This document shows positions 45,910 through 59,289 of a stretch of DNA of 64,000 nt, piece by piece. Location of the stretch: NCBI GenBank assembly GCA_963931865.1, contig OZ007506.1, positions 6,142,476 to 6,206,475 of the forward strand, written 5' to 3'. The notes below the pieces were generated by a model. The model was not told where the DNA came from and did no database searches. It was given only the letters and a program-made list of their open reading frames with translations. Every line of letters begins with the position of its first letter. Position 1 is the stretch's first letter. The stretch is from Axinella damicornis. Taxonomy: Eukaryota; Porifera; Demospongiae; Axinellida; Axinellidae. The position numbers and the translations under genes were made by a program.

Positions 45910-48518
45910 TATTTATGATTTGTATCGTATAAACAGGAAGCAGTAGACTACTGGTAACATTAGTTGCCAGACAGTTTAAATTATAAAACTGCACACAAGT
46001 ATATTTTATTGCAAGAGTGCCAAAGAGAAACTGACTCTTACCTGTTACCTTCTGTTTCACCTAGTGACCATTTTCACTTTGTACTCATTCATTCAGCAGT
46101 GATTTGAATGTGAACAATGCTTCTGAACTGGATCACAATGCCATCCAGTGACGTTCCTTCTTAGATACTGCCACACACACACTGACATGAAAGCATCCCA
46201 TGCGGCTATGATACTGGCCCATATCCTGGCAGCTTAACTTGGGTCGGACTTGCTATGCCACTGCTGGTGTGTTAAAACACAGCAGCTGCTATAGTTCATG
46301 CTGAAGACATGGCTATAGACTGTGGTATATGCCGATCACTTATGTCACACATTCGTGATTAATGCACCTTGTTATGCTCAAATTATTAATTATTCATAAT
46401 TTGCCAAGGCCTATACTGTGGTTATATGCCTTGTTCTGGACCCATAGGACAGTTCTGGACATGATGAACCCATAGGACAGTTCTGGACATGATGAACCCA
46501 TAGGACAGTTCTGGACACAATGAACCCATAGGAACAAATTCTGGTATTTGGTGGTCATTGCCATAGCAACAGCTTCCCTCAATACTGCATGTGATGTAAG
46601 TGGGATGACTAGGAGCTTGTTGGGTCAGGGAGGATGGCTACCAGATCTTTGCACATATACCACTCGTGATCGGCTTTGTATTAATTTACGTAATGTAGAA
46701 GCATAAGGTGTTCTCTATGCAAGTGAGAATATCATGAAATGCAGACTATGGCCCTCCACATGTACCTTGCACTGCCCAAATGGATGAATATGCTACTGTA
46801 ATATAGTATTACACTCAAAGTATGCAGTTCCCCTGAGCTCAAAGTATGCATGGTATGTATGTATGTACACCAATCCATACTGCATGGTGCAATGTAAAGA
46901 AGAGTGGAGCCCTTTCACTGGTAAGAATTCTCTATATAGCATATGGTGATTAATGCCTCCCAATCAAGCCCCCCGATCCTGCTCAGTACCACGACATGCT
47001 GGGACAAGACGTGAGTGGCCATTCATGCAGATGATTGCACTCTCATGCAGTTAGGGTATGAGCCAACTTTTTAGATACTGGCTACTATCTGGAAGCAAGC
47101 AGCAAGCTACGTTATGACCAGTGTAGGTGTCTGAAGAAAAAGATACCATGTTGCAAAACTACTGCATGGTTCAGTGACGAATATTGGACGTACAATGTAA
47201 GTCATACAGCCCCTGGGAAGGCTGTATGTCCATGTACAACTGTTTTCCCCCTTCCTGTTCTTAGGCACAAGACACCCTGGGATTAAATTCTTCAGGAGAT
47301 TGCTACAGAGATTACTATAGATTACAACAAGTTTACCAGACAAGTGTTGCAGCCCACTGACATACTTATATGGCCCAAAAATCTGCTAGTCCGACTTGCT
47401 TCATCACTGATAGTAGATGCATAAATTGATTGATTTTCCATGCAGTGAAGGGACAGCTCTTGCTTGGGCCAGGAGCTTATGATCGCCACAAAGCGGCACT
47501 CTTAAGCTGTTATGGGCTCCTGTTTGGGCCCATACCAGTACGTGAAAAGGGATAGCATGGGTGCAAAGGTCATATTAACGAGATAGCAGATCATATCAGC
47601 ATCATTTTCTCACACAAAGTTTACTTGGTAATTAATGGTGCATGTTTGTTTACATTGAAGCACAGCTTGTGTCTAGCCAAATTATGGTATACATTTGTTG
47701 TGGTTATTGGATCAGAGGCAGCCACAGCTCAGGAAAATCAAGTTGTGCTCAATGGGTACAGAGTGTGCAGATGATGGATACTTAATTGACTAACCTTGAC
47801 CAATCATAGCATTTGAAGGGGGTGTAAGTTAGGAGGGGCAGGCAGTATTAGTATTGCATTGGGTGCAAATTAAGGTCATCTTAAATCATTGTGCAGAGTT
47901 GAAGAGCATGAGCTCTGAGGTCTAATGTAGTGACAAGGATTCTGAAAACCAGTAGTCTTAAAGTTAAGGCTACACCATTAAATTCCAGATCTTAAGAGTA
48001 GCTATACGGAATGATGATGATGCATGTGTACAGTGGGAATACACACTGAAAAATGAGCTGGGTAACTAAGGATCCTCAGTGCAAGCATTGATTCCAGTGT
48101 TAGCTAACTAACATGCATCAAGTACATCATTTTTACTAACTATTAACTACATACAGTGCTGAAAGTCAATTCGCAATTGCAATATCGTGCAGCTGCATGG
48201 ATCACCAATTTGTTACAGTACCCAGCATGAGCCGTAGTTCTCACATCCAAACCTCATGATAGAGTGTGATTCCTTTGGTTGCCTAATAACTTCACCTGTC
48301 AGCTTTATTAACGACCACAGCTAAAGCCTTATGTATTGCAGATGTCATGTGTACAATCATGCGTATATCCGTATCCAGACGTCCAACAAGTGCATGCAGG
48401 TGCGCCGGAAATCCGAGTGGGTGTTAATAATAATTTATCAGCAGTAGCAGCGTTTATAAACCCAGCACTAAAATATAAGTGTGCACAGTACTAGTAATGC
48501 GATCAACCAAAATTGGTA
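45910..48518. other. Intergenic region, SLC17-B to first propeller gene
   Basis: 2.6 kb AT-rich DNA with no convincing ORF. It holds a 28-bp tandem repeat (46431-46545). A TTTATAAA box at 48453-48460 is about 60 bp before the next start codon and may be its TATA element. Confidence 0.6.
46431..46545. repeat. 28-bp tandem repeat, about 3.5 copies
   Basis: Unit AACCCATAGGACAGTTCTGG plus ACATGATG; the third copy has ACACAATG. Confidence 0.9.
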
Positions 48519-51500
48519 ATGGCGAAACTGTTCCGAACTGCAATCGTTGCGGGTGTTCTTCTCTTCGCATGTCACAATTGTCCGAGCGTGGCTCAACATG
48601 TGGAACCCGTAGTGAGGTGAGTGCAAAGCGTCGTCTACAATAATTATTAATCAATAATGGTATTATGACTGCATCCTGTGATGATTTTTTCCCCATGCAC
48701 CTATTGGCATGAAAGAACAGTGTAACAACATGGTGTCTGAACTGTAGGACCCCAGTTAGTCTAGCGGGCTAGCCCCTCGAATTTTCCTGGAGAAAGCGAA
48801 GGGCTAGCTTGTTAGACTAGGACCCGAGTTATACATGCACTAGTGGAATAGTACTAGTCTGTAATTTAATTTTCATAGCAGCGTATTTAGAGACATCAAT
48901 TAAGTCACTGAAGCTTTAGCATTTAGACTCAATAACAGACGGGATGGATGCTTATAGTTCCAGGTGCACTAGAATATGCAGGGTAGACTGTCATAGCTCA
49001 AAACTCTGTAAACACACGCTGCTAATGCAATTATTGAACAAGGTCAGAAGGGTGCATGCCGGACGTCACTGCCCTACTGCAATTTGGCAACAGAACATGA
49101 ATCCAGATGCGTACACAAGCAGCTACAAGTAATATTAAAGTAAAACTGATGTATTGTTGATAGGGTGTGTGATGGACGCATTGCCATGCATGCTACAATT
49201 TGGCAATGTAGTTGAATTCTTAATTTCACTGCTAAATGAACTATTGTCAAGCGAATGGGAGTGAATGAGAGCGTACAAGGTACAGCTAGGGTCAATAGGC
49301 TTCTGTATGCATGCAGTACATTTTTATAATTACTGAATGAAAGCCTGACTGCTGTAATGCACTCATATCTGTCTGGTGGTATATTATAGCCATACAAAAT
49401 AAGTGTCACATTTTATGTCATGTAATGAGTATCAACCACATGCACTGCTGGAGGGGACCTGTATTGTGTATCTGTCTGTATGCTTGCAATTGTACTTATG
49501 GCTTCCCCAATTACCATGCATACATGTGACATCATGATATATGGCACTAGTATACCATAGCCTCATTCCCAGGCCCGTATATCATGCATCACCTATAAGA
49601 AGAGATGCTGCATGCATATGCATTGTCCGTGGATGACAGTGACCATATTAATATAGTCCTAATACCTGTGCACCTATTCTGATCATGAGGTGTAGGGCTC
49701 ATTACAGGAGCTGCCGTACCGTAAATTATAGTATCTGTATATTGCAAAATTACAACTGCTAACAGTTCTTCGAATTCCCTGCTGCATGTCCACATAATAT
49801 ATGCACACAAATACAGGCCGACTGCACTTTCTACTACATCCCCAACTGTGTCACCATACATACTCTTCGCAACCTCATTTTCAATTTATCGTATGAATAT
49901 TGATGGAAGTGAAAAGCAGTTGGTTGTACGAGAGCGAGATGGTGGAATCATGGCAGTCGACTACCATTATAGGTATGGGTAACAATATGATAGCCAACTC
50001 TTAAGTATACATGGAAAAATGGTTATGACTCTGTGCTAGTGCAGCTGCCAATAATACACTCCCCATTCAGTAGGTATGCACTTACTATATGTACTTATAC
50101 AGCAGGAGTGCAGCTGCCATATGCCATTCTGCTGAAATCAGCGTACTTCTAATTTCCTTGAGCTACAAAGTGATTAGCCTCGCCACTAACTTGTGGAGAC
50201 TTGCTACAACAAAGACAATGTCCTCCACTGCAATAGTCGTCTGGCTCCTGTATTCTGCCAACCACCATCAACTGCTGGTACTTGCAGTCCTATCAGTTAA
50301 ACCACTGATTATATTATGAACCACAGTAGAGTATTTGGTATGAAATCTGAGAAGTGTGTAGCAGCTAATATAACATTGCAAAAAGCATGCATGTGTGTAA
50401 ATATTGCACATGCTATATTCATGGATTGAATTGTTTCTTATTTCCCAGGCTTGGTTGCATATTCTGGGCTACATCTTTCCCGGGCTCATTAGCAAAGATT
50501 ATTACAGCGCAGATGGATGGAAGTAACATCACTGTCATTGCTGACAATGGCATCCTATATATATGTACGTTGGCATAATGGAAGATGGTAGCTACTGTAC
50601 TAGCAAACATGCATGCTACTGCATTCTCTAGTACTGTAGCTCAGGCTAGACAAACTTACATTACAATGGAACTCAAGGTTAGGTTATCTTGCCATGGTAC
50701 ATGCCAATTAGTTTGTGTGCAGAAAGGGAAGATTACAACATTCATGTTAGATGTGTGCTGATCTGGGCCAGGGGAAGTGCATGCTTCGGCCACTCAGGCC
50801 ATTGCTGTAACAATGTTTTGAAGATTCTTTGCCCTGTGCTTGAGTAAAGCTAACACAGAAGCAGAAAGCAGTGGAAGTACAGTGAAGTTGTTACGAGAGC
50901 CCTTCCTGACAAATTTAGCGGCACAGTACTGTGCACTGTGCTGGCAGTGTTGCCACCAGTGGTGAGAGCTTGAACAATGTTGGCACTCTTGAACTATGTT
51001 AGTGCATGAAGTGCACCAGCTAGTGAGGGTCGAGGGCATCCCCCCTTGCCAGGAGATTGTTTACTTTTACACCTTTTGAGATCGTTTCAGTGCAATCTTG
51101 GGATGAAATACACTGTAACAATAGCACAACAACCTCCAAACCTAGCCAGACCCAGCCTGATACTGGTCTGGCTGCATCCGCACCTGCTGCAAATCCCTGC
51201 ACAACAAGGACTCATTGCATCCCCTGGCCCTGCTGATTAAGTATCTGATCCAAATGAGTGGCTTACATGGAGTGTTTTGCTGTAATGACATGTTTGTGTA
51301 TTAGCCATGTGATGCATAATAGTTTGAGTGTTGTCAGACTTGCATTCTTCAAGTAGCAAATTCTCTTACACATAGCTGGATTAGCAGTGGACTGGATCAA
51401 TGACAAGCTCTATTGGATAGACCGTAACCAACACCGTATCGAGGAATATGACCTCACAACCTCCCAGAGAAGAGTTGTGCTCACCACTGGAGATTTGAGC

Positions 51501-54500
51501 CTTCCTGTAGGACTGGCTGTGGATCCATTCCAGAACCCAGGGTAATTTGCCATAGATCATGAATCCCATCACTACTAATAGCTAACCCCAATCTTACTTC
51601 CAGAGAAACAGAATCCATACCATGCAATTTATATAATGATGCTCTGTATGCGGTAGCTAAGTGGCATAAAACCTATACTCTCTTATGTGGGCTCTTGGTT
51701 GGAATAAAATTATCGGTAGTGTAATTTAATTAATTTATTTTTAAGTCACTAATGAGGTATTAGTTTGAAGCATGTACAAAGCATGAGCAACAAAACAGAA
51801 TCCATACATGGTTTTGTTTAGTATAGCTATGATATGTTTGAAATTTGAATCCACTGCATACATACAAGTGTACCTGAATTGAACACATGCCATAACTATA
51901 CACATGTCAGCTAGGAGCCCATGACATGTGGAGATGATACCAGTTATTAAAGCATGGTGTGAAACCTTTACAGTTTGAGCACGAGAGCAGCTGTAAAATA
52001 AGTTGAAAGGACTGACAGGAAGATATGATCGCTTCCTTTCTGACATCCCCAATGTTGCATAGGCTGTTGTGCATGTGGTCTTTCAGTTCAGTGACAATCC
52101 ACAGAAGTGAAGTGTAAGAACAGCATCTCTGTTGAGTCCAAAAGTGACCCGCTGATTCTCTTTCTCCCTCTATTTCTCTGTAGGTTCCAGTAATCTACAG
52201 TAATATCTAGTAATTGTCCATTAAATATCTGCAACTATATTTGTACAGGAGGCTGTACTGGACTGACAGAAGGAAGAACACAATTGAAACAGCCACAGCG
52301 ATCAGTAAAGAAAGCACGATCGTGCACACTGGCCTTCGATGTGCCGGAAGTTTAACTCTTGAGTACAGACCTTACACACTGTACTGGGTGGACAACTGTG
52401 TTTATCGAATTGAAGCCCTAGACATCAAGACTTTGAGGCACTCAATTCCTGTGGACAGTCAGATGCATCTTGTCCGGTTCACCTCGGGAATTGCTCACTT
52501 CAGAGATACTCTGTACTGGACTGAGCCAACTGAGATCTTCTCAACTAAAGGGGAAAAGGTATCTATGCTGCTTCGATTATCAAGTCTTGATTCCCTGTCA
52601 GGAATCCAAATTATTCACCCAACTCGACAGCTAACAGGTTAGAAACTGTTGTATAGCAACACAAGTCAGTGGTATAGACAATGATGTCATATAGTTCAAA
52701 CATATTTTAGCTATTCACAGTGCCAAACAAGTTACCATTAGCTTCTGTGGCAACTGGATACTTGAAAGAATCACTTTTGGCAGCGTTTAACTGTGATCTA
52801 TGCTGTGTGCGACCATTCAATAGGGTACATGTAGTAGTGTGTCTGATGGAAGTGAAATATTTTATCTAACTTACATCAAATCAATGTTGGTATTCTTTTA
52901 TTATGCATGGTCTCATATGGTTGGTTTTTGCCCTTTAAACGCTTACCAACCAATGGTATTAAGCTGATTATGGGGGGCTTCTGTTTCCATAGGCAGCTAC
53001 CTATATTATTCCTCAGGAATCCATACCTGATGAGTGGCCTGGAATTTCATCAATCAATTATTTATGTTCCCTTCATATGCTGTTGTGTGTTACAGTGTTA
53101 TCCTCCCTGTGAGAATGGGTCCCAGGGCTTGTGTAGTCCTCTGGAGCCCACAGTGCTAGCTCAGAAGCTCTGGTTCCTTTAATGCCTGATAAATGCACAG
53201 GATGATAAATTAGTGATGGCATGTATACTATGTACAAGGAACGAGCACCGAATGCTATTATTTGAATCATGCATGTATGGAGAGGAAGGGGAAATGTGCA
53301 ATGTGCATTGCTGCATAGCAGGAAGGGGAAGTGTTATTCTTTGAATAGTAACGATGCATAGCTACGTATGTGTAGCCTCACATGCAGGGCTTGACTACTG
53401 TAATTGCAGTAATGATGTATAACAAATGTAATGCTCACATTTCTTATAGTGGAACAGAACAGTTCAGGCCTTCCATCAATGGCCGTCCCAGTACCGACTA
53501 CAACTGTGATCCCTGATGTAACCCCTTCACCAAGCAAAGATCCATACTCTGTCCAAGTGGACAGTAGCATCAGTGCTACCTCTGTCGAGCCAGGATTGTT
53601 CCCAGTTACAGCACTGGTTAGCACACCAACTCATCATCAATCTGCCCGAGCTGCACTACTTAGTACGCAAACTCATCACGAATCATCCCCAGTTGTGACA
53701 CCGGCTAGCACACCAGTCGATCATGAATCACCCTCAGTTGTGACCCTGGTTAGCACACCAGCCCATCATGAATCATCTTCAGTTGTGACCCTGGTTAGCA
53801 CACCAGCCCATCATGAATCATCCTCAGTTGCGACATTAACATTGGGCCAAACACCTTCGCTTCTTGAAACTAACCTGCCAAGTCTTGCACCAACACATCA
53901 AGAACCTTCATCTTGGTCTTCTGTCATTCCAGTTATTCCTCCCACTGATGAAGGCATTTTGGTAAGTTAAAGTATGAAGGTTACAACGTAGCTAGCTATA
54001 AGGTTACAGCTGTGCAATATGCATGTATACTACACAAGAATTAGTTGTGTTACAAGCAAGACGTTGCATTTAGCCATGGCATGACCAACCTTGTTGTTAA
54101 TTGATGCAGAGAGGAGGTGACACAACGACTCTACTGATCTCTGTCACTGTATCTGCTGGGATAGCTCTCATCACAGGTAAGAGAAAAGGACATTGCTGGT
54201 ACTATTTTAGCAGGGTAGACCACTATTGTTGAAGGTAATACTTTTGAAGATACAAGCAAATAACACGGTCTAATCAGGCCAGAGTAAGACGTGAAGAGCC
54301 ATATGCGTTTATTGAGCTTCTTTACTTGGTGCAAGGGTGGCGGCAGGGGAGGGGGGGGGGGGGGGAGGGGGGAGGGGAGGGGGGGAGGGGGGGGAGGGGG
54401 GGGATGGGGGGAGGGGGGGAGGGGGGGAGGGGGGAGGGGGGGAGGGGGGAGGGGGGGAGGGGGGGAGGGGGGGGAGGGGGGGGGAGGGGGGGGATGGGCA

Positions 54501-55268
54501 AGGGGCCCCCAAAAAATATTTAGGGGGGGCATCACCCCCCCTAACTCCTAGCTAGCTACTATTAAACAGCCAACGGCTGCCCTATACTTAGTACTAGGCT
54601 GACTCGGCTAACCTTGTGATGTACGCGAATCGAGTTGCTGATCTGGCGCAGCATCGATCCTCATACATCTGGAAAGCGCAGTACAAAGCACGAAGGTGCC
54701 ACGAGAGCCCATCCTGATAACTGAAAAATGAAAGCGAAAATTTTTTCCGAGCTTCGCACGGACTGATCGGCACTACGCGCCTCTATTCACTGCCTTCGGC
54801 AGCGTGCGTAGGCTACGCCACTGGCTTGCCCCCCCAATTGTAAATACGTGCCGCCGCCCCTGTGGTGGTATGTAGTTCGGTGATTCACTTACTGTAAATT
54901 CTTCTTGTTCATGCACGTACAACTCTGCATGTCCTCTAGTTTAGACAGTATCATGTGACTAACATTAGAATGTATATGACTGCATTAATTATGCTTGACT
55001 TTTCTGTAATTGTGCAGTGGTTACTGTTGGATATGCAGTTCTCCTGTATGTCAAGTACAACAGAAAGAAAGGATCCTGGTCGCCAAGGAGATATGAACTA
55101 GCCTATGCACCACATCCACCATCCTCAAGGTCCTCCTTCAGAGTCATCAGAGAAGCCTCGCCACATGAGGTTCCAGCCTCCCCTGGTCATGCTGTTACGC
55201 CAAACATTTGTACCAGTACAGCCGGGAGTAGTGAGACTCAGTCTTTTGAAATTGAATGGAACGTATAA
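48519..55268 (+). CDS. Single-propeller LDL-receptor-like (YWTD) type I membrane protein
   Basis: Eight exons, all phases joining: 48519-48616, 49817-49972, 50449-50564, 51376-51541, 52249-52637, 53450-53961, 54110-54176, 55018-55268; 584 residues. Residues 1-27 are a signal peptide (AIVAGVLLFAC core). Residues of about 45-307 form a YWTD-type beta-propeller: GLAVDWINDKLYWIDRNQHR, VGLAVDPFQNPGRLYWTDRR, YTLYWVDNCVYRIEALD, FRDTLYWTEPTEIF. A Ser/Thr/Pro-rich stalk follows (308-479) with five 15-residue repeats. One transmembrane helix is at about 485-510 (LLISVTVSAGIALI then VVTVGYAVLLYV), then KYNRKK and a tail of about 70 residues. No EGF or LDL-A modules, unlike full LRP or LDLR proteins. Likely a cell-surface binding protein; ligand unknown. 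Paralogous to the gene at 58209. Confidence 0.85.
48757..48819. mobile_element. Foldback MITE, TAGTCTA type, 10-bp TSD
   Basis: 63 bp, ends TAGTCTAGCGGGCTAGCCCC and GGGCTAGCTTGTTAGACTA. Flanks GGACCCCAGT (48747-48756) and GGACCCGAGT (48820-48829) agree at 9 of 10. Intron 1 of the first propeller gene; same termini as 29015-29116. Confidence 0.78.
49558..49576. repeat. Solo end of the TAGCCTC MITE
   Basis: TAGCCTCATTCCCAGGCCC without a matching arm nearby. Similar solo ends occur near 18693, 22974, 36784 and 40711. Confidence 0.5.
53611..53838 (+). repeat. 45-bp coding tandem repeat in the receptor stalk
   Basis: Five units in exon 6, consensus LVSTPAHHESSSVVT; the last two are almost identical at DNA level, indicating recent duplication. 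Rich in Ser/Thr/Pro, so probably O-glycosylated and extended. Confidence 0.88.
54332..54862. mobile_element. CAGGGGYGG-ended MITE with G-rich tract, 5-bp TSD
   Basis: Left end CAAGGGTGGCGGCAGG pairs with the complement of CAGGGGCGGCGGCACG. Flanks 54327-54331 and 54863-54867 are both TGGTG. The block 54672-54830 matches 38880-39010. Positions 54349-54500 are a G-rich array of G5-9 runs separated by A or T. It lies in intron 7 of the first propeller gene. Confidence 0.8.
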
Positions 55269-57371
55269 TGCTTTACATGTACTGAAGGCATATATCTCTC
55301 TTTGGGGTGAACTACGTTGATGTAGCTGTTTCAATCATTTTGGAGATTGCAAGGTTTGGGAGAATCAACGTTGCATTATTCACGATGCATGGTAATCATA
55401 TTTTTATACCACTCCGGATCCCACTGACTCAATCCCATTTAATGTTTGTGGAAGAACCTCCATTTTAAATATGTATGATTGTTTTGGATGTCTCTCTGTT
55501 ACGTGATTTATGTTGGTATGGTAACCAGCACTGTAGTGTGTAATTCATTACCTGCAGGATTTGTGTGCATGTACCGGTTTGTGACAGTGTATACATAGAT
55601 TAGTTTGTGAACGGAATTCAATTTTTTGTACATAACTTATGGTAATTTCCTTTTGTAAATATGTGACATATACTTGAACAACAGCAGGAGAATATTGTCT
55701 TTGCTGGTAGCTATATACCTGAGGTGACAAGCACTAAATGCCTGGGTCGCTGAAAGGAATCACTGAACTGGCCACACACTGGTAGACACCTTCATCCCCA
55801 AACCCCACAGGAGAAAACTCCAGAATATATTTGTGCAATACAGTCAAGCATGCAGTAGCTAGCTACTAACTATATAAACATGGCCACAACAAATGTAGAA
55901 AGTAATATCAGGTGTATGTATAGCTACGTACAGATCCAAATCATTGTTGTGCCAGGTGATCTCAGTTGGAGCACTGAATGTACTCCTATATAACACATTT
56001 TTCACACACTCAATATTGATACCAGAATCCATTACAGCATTTATACATGTAGCTATATACCTGGTTTTCAGCTCATAGGGTTCGATCCCCATCTTATGGA
56101 ACCATTTGGAGGTGCATTACAGAGGCATGTTTCAACATGTTCTTAGCTTTGTAGCTTTTGGAGTTGGGAATTCAAATGAGGTACATTAATATCGACAGTT
56201 CATGTTGACCTGCACATGTACAGCTAATTACCACTTGCAAGATACTCCTGTTGATGTCAGAGTGTGATACAGGAAATGGGATTATAAGCCTCATTTCCTC
56301 TGACCTAGTTGTTATTCCGCAAAGGTGTGGTTTATAGTTCTCATGCAGTGTGTTCCAATGAACACCTGAGGCTCAGGATGGAACAATGAAGTGAGTAATG
56401 GTCCGGACTCTTATAACTAGATATATAGTACAAATAACAGATGGTCCACAGTAAATGGACTGGGTGGTAGCCATCTTCAGACATCATAAATATTTACGGT
56501 ATAGTAGTAATGAGCTCTTAACAAACATCATTTTCAGTAGCTGCATAGGCAACCGGATGTGATGTTTCTGCCCATATGAGGTTTGAGGGTAGCTATCAGT
56601 GCAGTGTGCAGTGTAGCTATAGCATCATGAGATGACATTATAGCGCTAGCTCTGGCACTGAATAGCAACAGAACTGGTACATGGGCTGGTATCCAACACT
56701 TCATGCTGAAAACTGTCAAGGGCAACAAAGTAAGCAAAGACCTAGCTGGTCCTCTCACTTGAAGCAGTGTAGCTAAACCCAACTCCTCAGTCCACATACC
56801 AGCATAGGCTAATTGAAATGAAACGTGATCGGAAGAAATGCCAGTTAACACGTGGCAGAGCTGAGTAAAAATGCATGCCGGTAAAAAAGCCGTAGCATAA
56901 TGGAACATGCCAATAGCTATAGTTGACAGTGAAGTGCTTTAACCACTGGCCACCTATAATTAACTCATCCTGTAATGCCTCTTGTTGTGGGAGCCATGCA
57001 CAAGGTTACTGTGGCTATCTCCTACTCTGCAACAGATGTTGAATTACTGCATGAGGTGGGCTGTTTTAGTTTATGGTTGCTATAAGCCACATGCAAGACC
57101 CAACAACTCCATGGATGCATGAAGACATGTGAGGTGAACGTCACCAATCAACAATTAAATCCATGAAGATTCTGAATCAATTGCAGGATCACTGTGTGGT
57201 GCAAGTTAGAGCAGCTGTGTCCTTGTTAATTAACTCTAGCTCCATCTTAACTCTAACAGTGTGACTGACTTACCGATTCAAGATAGGAAAAGTTACAAAC
57301 CTTTGCAGTTTCAAGTAAAGCCGACGTCCTTTGTACATCCTTTTCATGCATGCACCGCACGAGTAAAACAG

Positions 57372-57382
57372 TCCCCCCCCCC

Positions 57383-57413
<31 letters not shown>

Positions 57414-57421
57414 ACACACAC
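57372..57421. repeat. Poly-C followed by (CA)n
   Basis: About 28 C then about 11 CA units. Confidence 0.9.
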
Positions 57422-57610
57422 AGAATTATTTGAATTGCATGCTTGACAACAAAATCTGTTTTAATAGGACATGCATGCGCAGATCCTTAATCCTCGAGCA
57501 AAATATCGCTTACATATGCTTGACAACCGCGAATGAGGTGCATGCATGTGTATAATTATAGTATTGCGCAGATATGCAGACGTGTACTAAGTTAGCCATG
57601 CAGTGCAACT

Positions 57611-57715
57611 CGGGCTGATTGATGATGAGTTGGTGTGCTAACCAGTGTTCCAACTGGGGACGATCCATGGTGAGTTGGTGTGCTAGCCAGTCCACTGCTG
57701 TAACTGGGAACAATC
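57611..57715. repeat. Two-copy tandem duplication of about 47 bp
   Basis: Both copies contain TGAGTTGGTGTGCTA-CCAGT and an AACTGGG-ACAATCC/ACGATCC end. Confidence 0.75.
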
Positions 57716-58208
57716 CTGACTCGTGTTGTCCTGAAATACTTGAAAATTCATGAAAGCAATTTGTATAATATTATCCTTTCAGAGAAAACAGTCCTTCAGA
57801 ATGTATGCATTTGTGCGTAATATGTATAGATATCAAAGGTTGGCTGTCTTAGCTAATTGCTTCTACATGCCCAGTGCATGCGGGTGAATAGAAAATACCG
57901 TGTAGCGTAAGTAACTGCTAGCAAACTAGCACAAAAGCGTGCTTGAAGTTTATTGTTTGTAATCATGCAACAAGACTGAAGTGGTACCACTTAGCTACTG
58001 TCGCTCGTTTATAACGCGTTAGCCTATAATGCAGAGTGTAGTCACAATAACGATGCACCACACTACAAGAAAATTCAATTATAGCGCAGTCATACAAGTG
58101 CCTAATTGTGGCTATATAGAGCCCCGCCGCTCAATTTCGAGTATTTGCAAACCTGCATAAGGTGTCGTTTCGTACAAAGGAATAGTGTTGTAGGTAACTG
58201 CAGTAGCT

Positions 58209-59223
58209 ATGGAGAATTCGCACAGGATAGCTGTCACTCTCTTGAATGTTTTTCTAGCTGGACTGCTCAGTATCGACACGAGGATCTGTGTTGCGCAGCG
58301 GGTCACTGAGTCAGAAGATGGAATGTAAGTTGAGTGTGATCTTGTTTCAGCACTTAAAATGCCTCAGGTTACGTAACTCGAGAGCAATACTACAGATAAT
58401 TATGTAGCAATTAAAAGCAGTCGTATTTCATTTCACTACCTCATACAGCTGCCATGGAACTGAATTCATGGTCACTTCTTGGTCATTAATTTTGGCTTGC
58501 TAATAGCTGCGCGATATAATATTCCTTCTGCACGATCAGTTAGCAGATGCACACTGCCACTGAAAAAGTAACACTAGCATTCTCCTTCTTCCACAGTGTA
58601 CCGTATGTGCTCTTTTCAAGTTATGCCTTCATACATCGGATGTACCCCAATGGCACTGGCTTGCAGACACTTGTACGTGACCCGGGAGGAATTATTGCCA
58701 TGGATTACCACTACAGGTATGTATGCATACTTAGTGTTACTGGTGAGGTATGCATCTGGTTGCTCCATGTAGGATATTGATTCTTCTTTCCATTAGTTGC
58801 CACGGAAATCGGTTTTGTAACTTGGGTGTCAGGTAAATCGCTATGCAACAGCACGCCAGCATACTTTGCATCTTGACTACTGGAAATGTTATACATGGTG
58901 TACTTGAAAGAATCAGTAAAACATCTTTGTTCACTAATCTAGCATAATGGTTAGCATGTGCACGATCATTTAACAAATATAGCTAGTTAATAACCACCTA
59001 AAGTAATAACTTACAAATTGATGCATATAACACGAGAATCATGTGCATCATAAACAGTCAAACCATTGCTGCACATGTATAAACTTTTGCCACCGGGACA
59101 GCTGCAGTCATTTACTTGAGTTCAGGATGGTTCAACTCCACCAAGGCCCACTCGAACTACTTGAGAAATCATTCCTCTAGTCTAGTAACCTCTGCAGTGC
59201 ACATGAAGCAGTGTGGTCTGATG

Positions 59224-59289
<66 letters not shown>

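Larger units (their letters stand above)
55269..58208. other. Intergenic region between the two propeller genes
   Basis: 2.9 kb without coding evidence; begins with the 3' UTR of the first gene. It contains a C-run plus (CA)n at 57372-57421 and a two-copy tandem duplication at 57611-57715 (TGAGTTGGTGTGCTAACCAG and TGAGTTGGTGTGCTAGCCAG). Confidence 0.6.

Noticed and set aside
54131..54551. Gly-rich and Pro-rich ORFs on both strands
   Set aside because: Translation of the G-run array inside a MITE.
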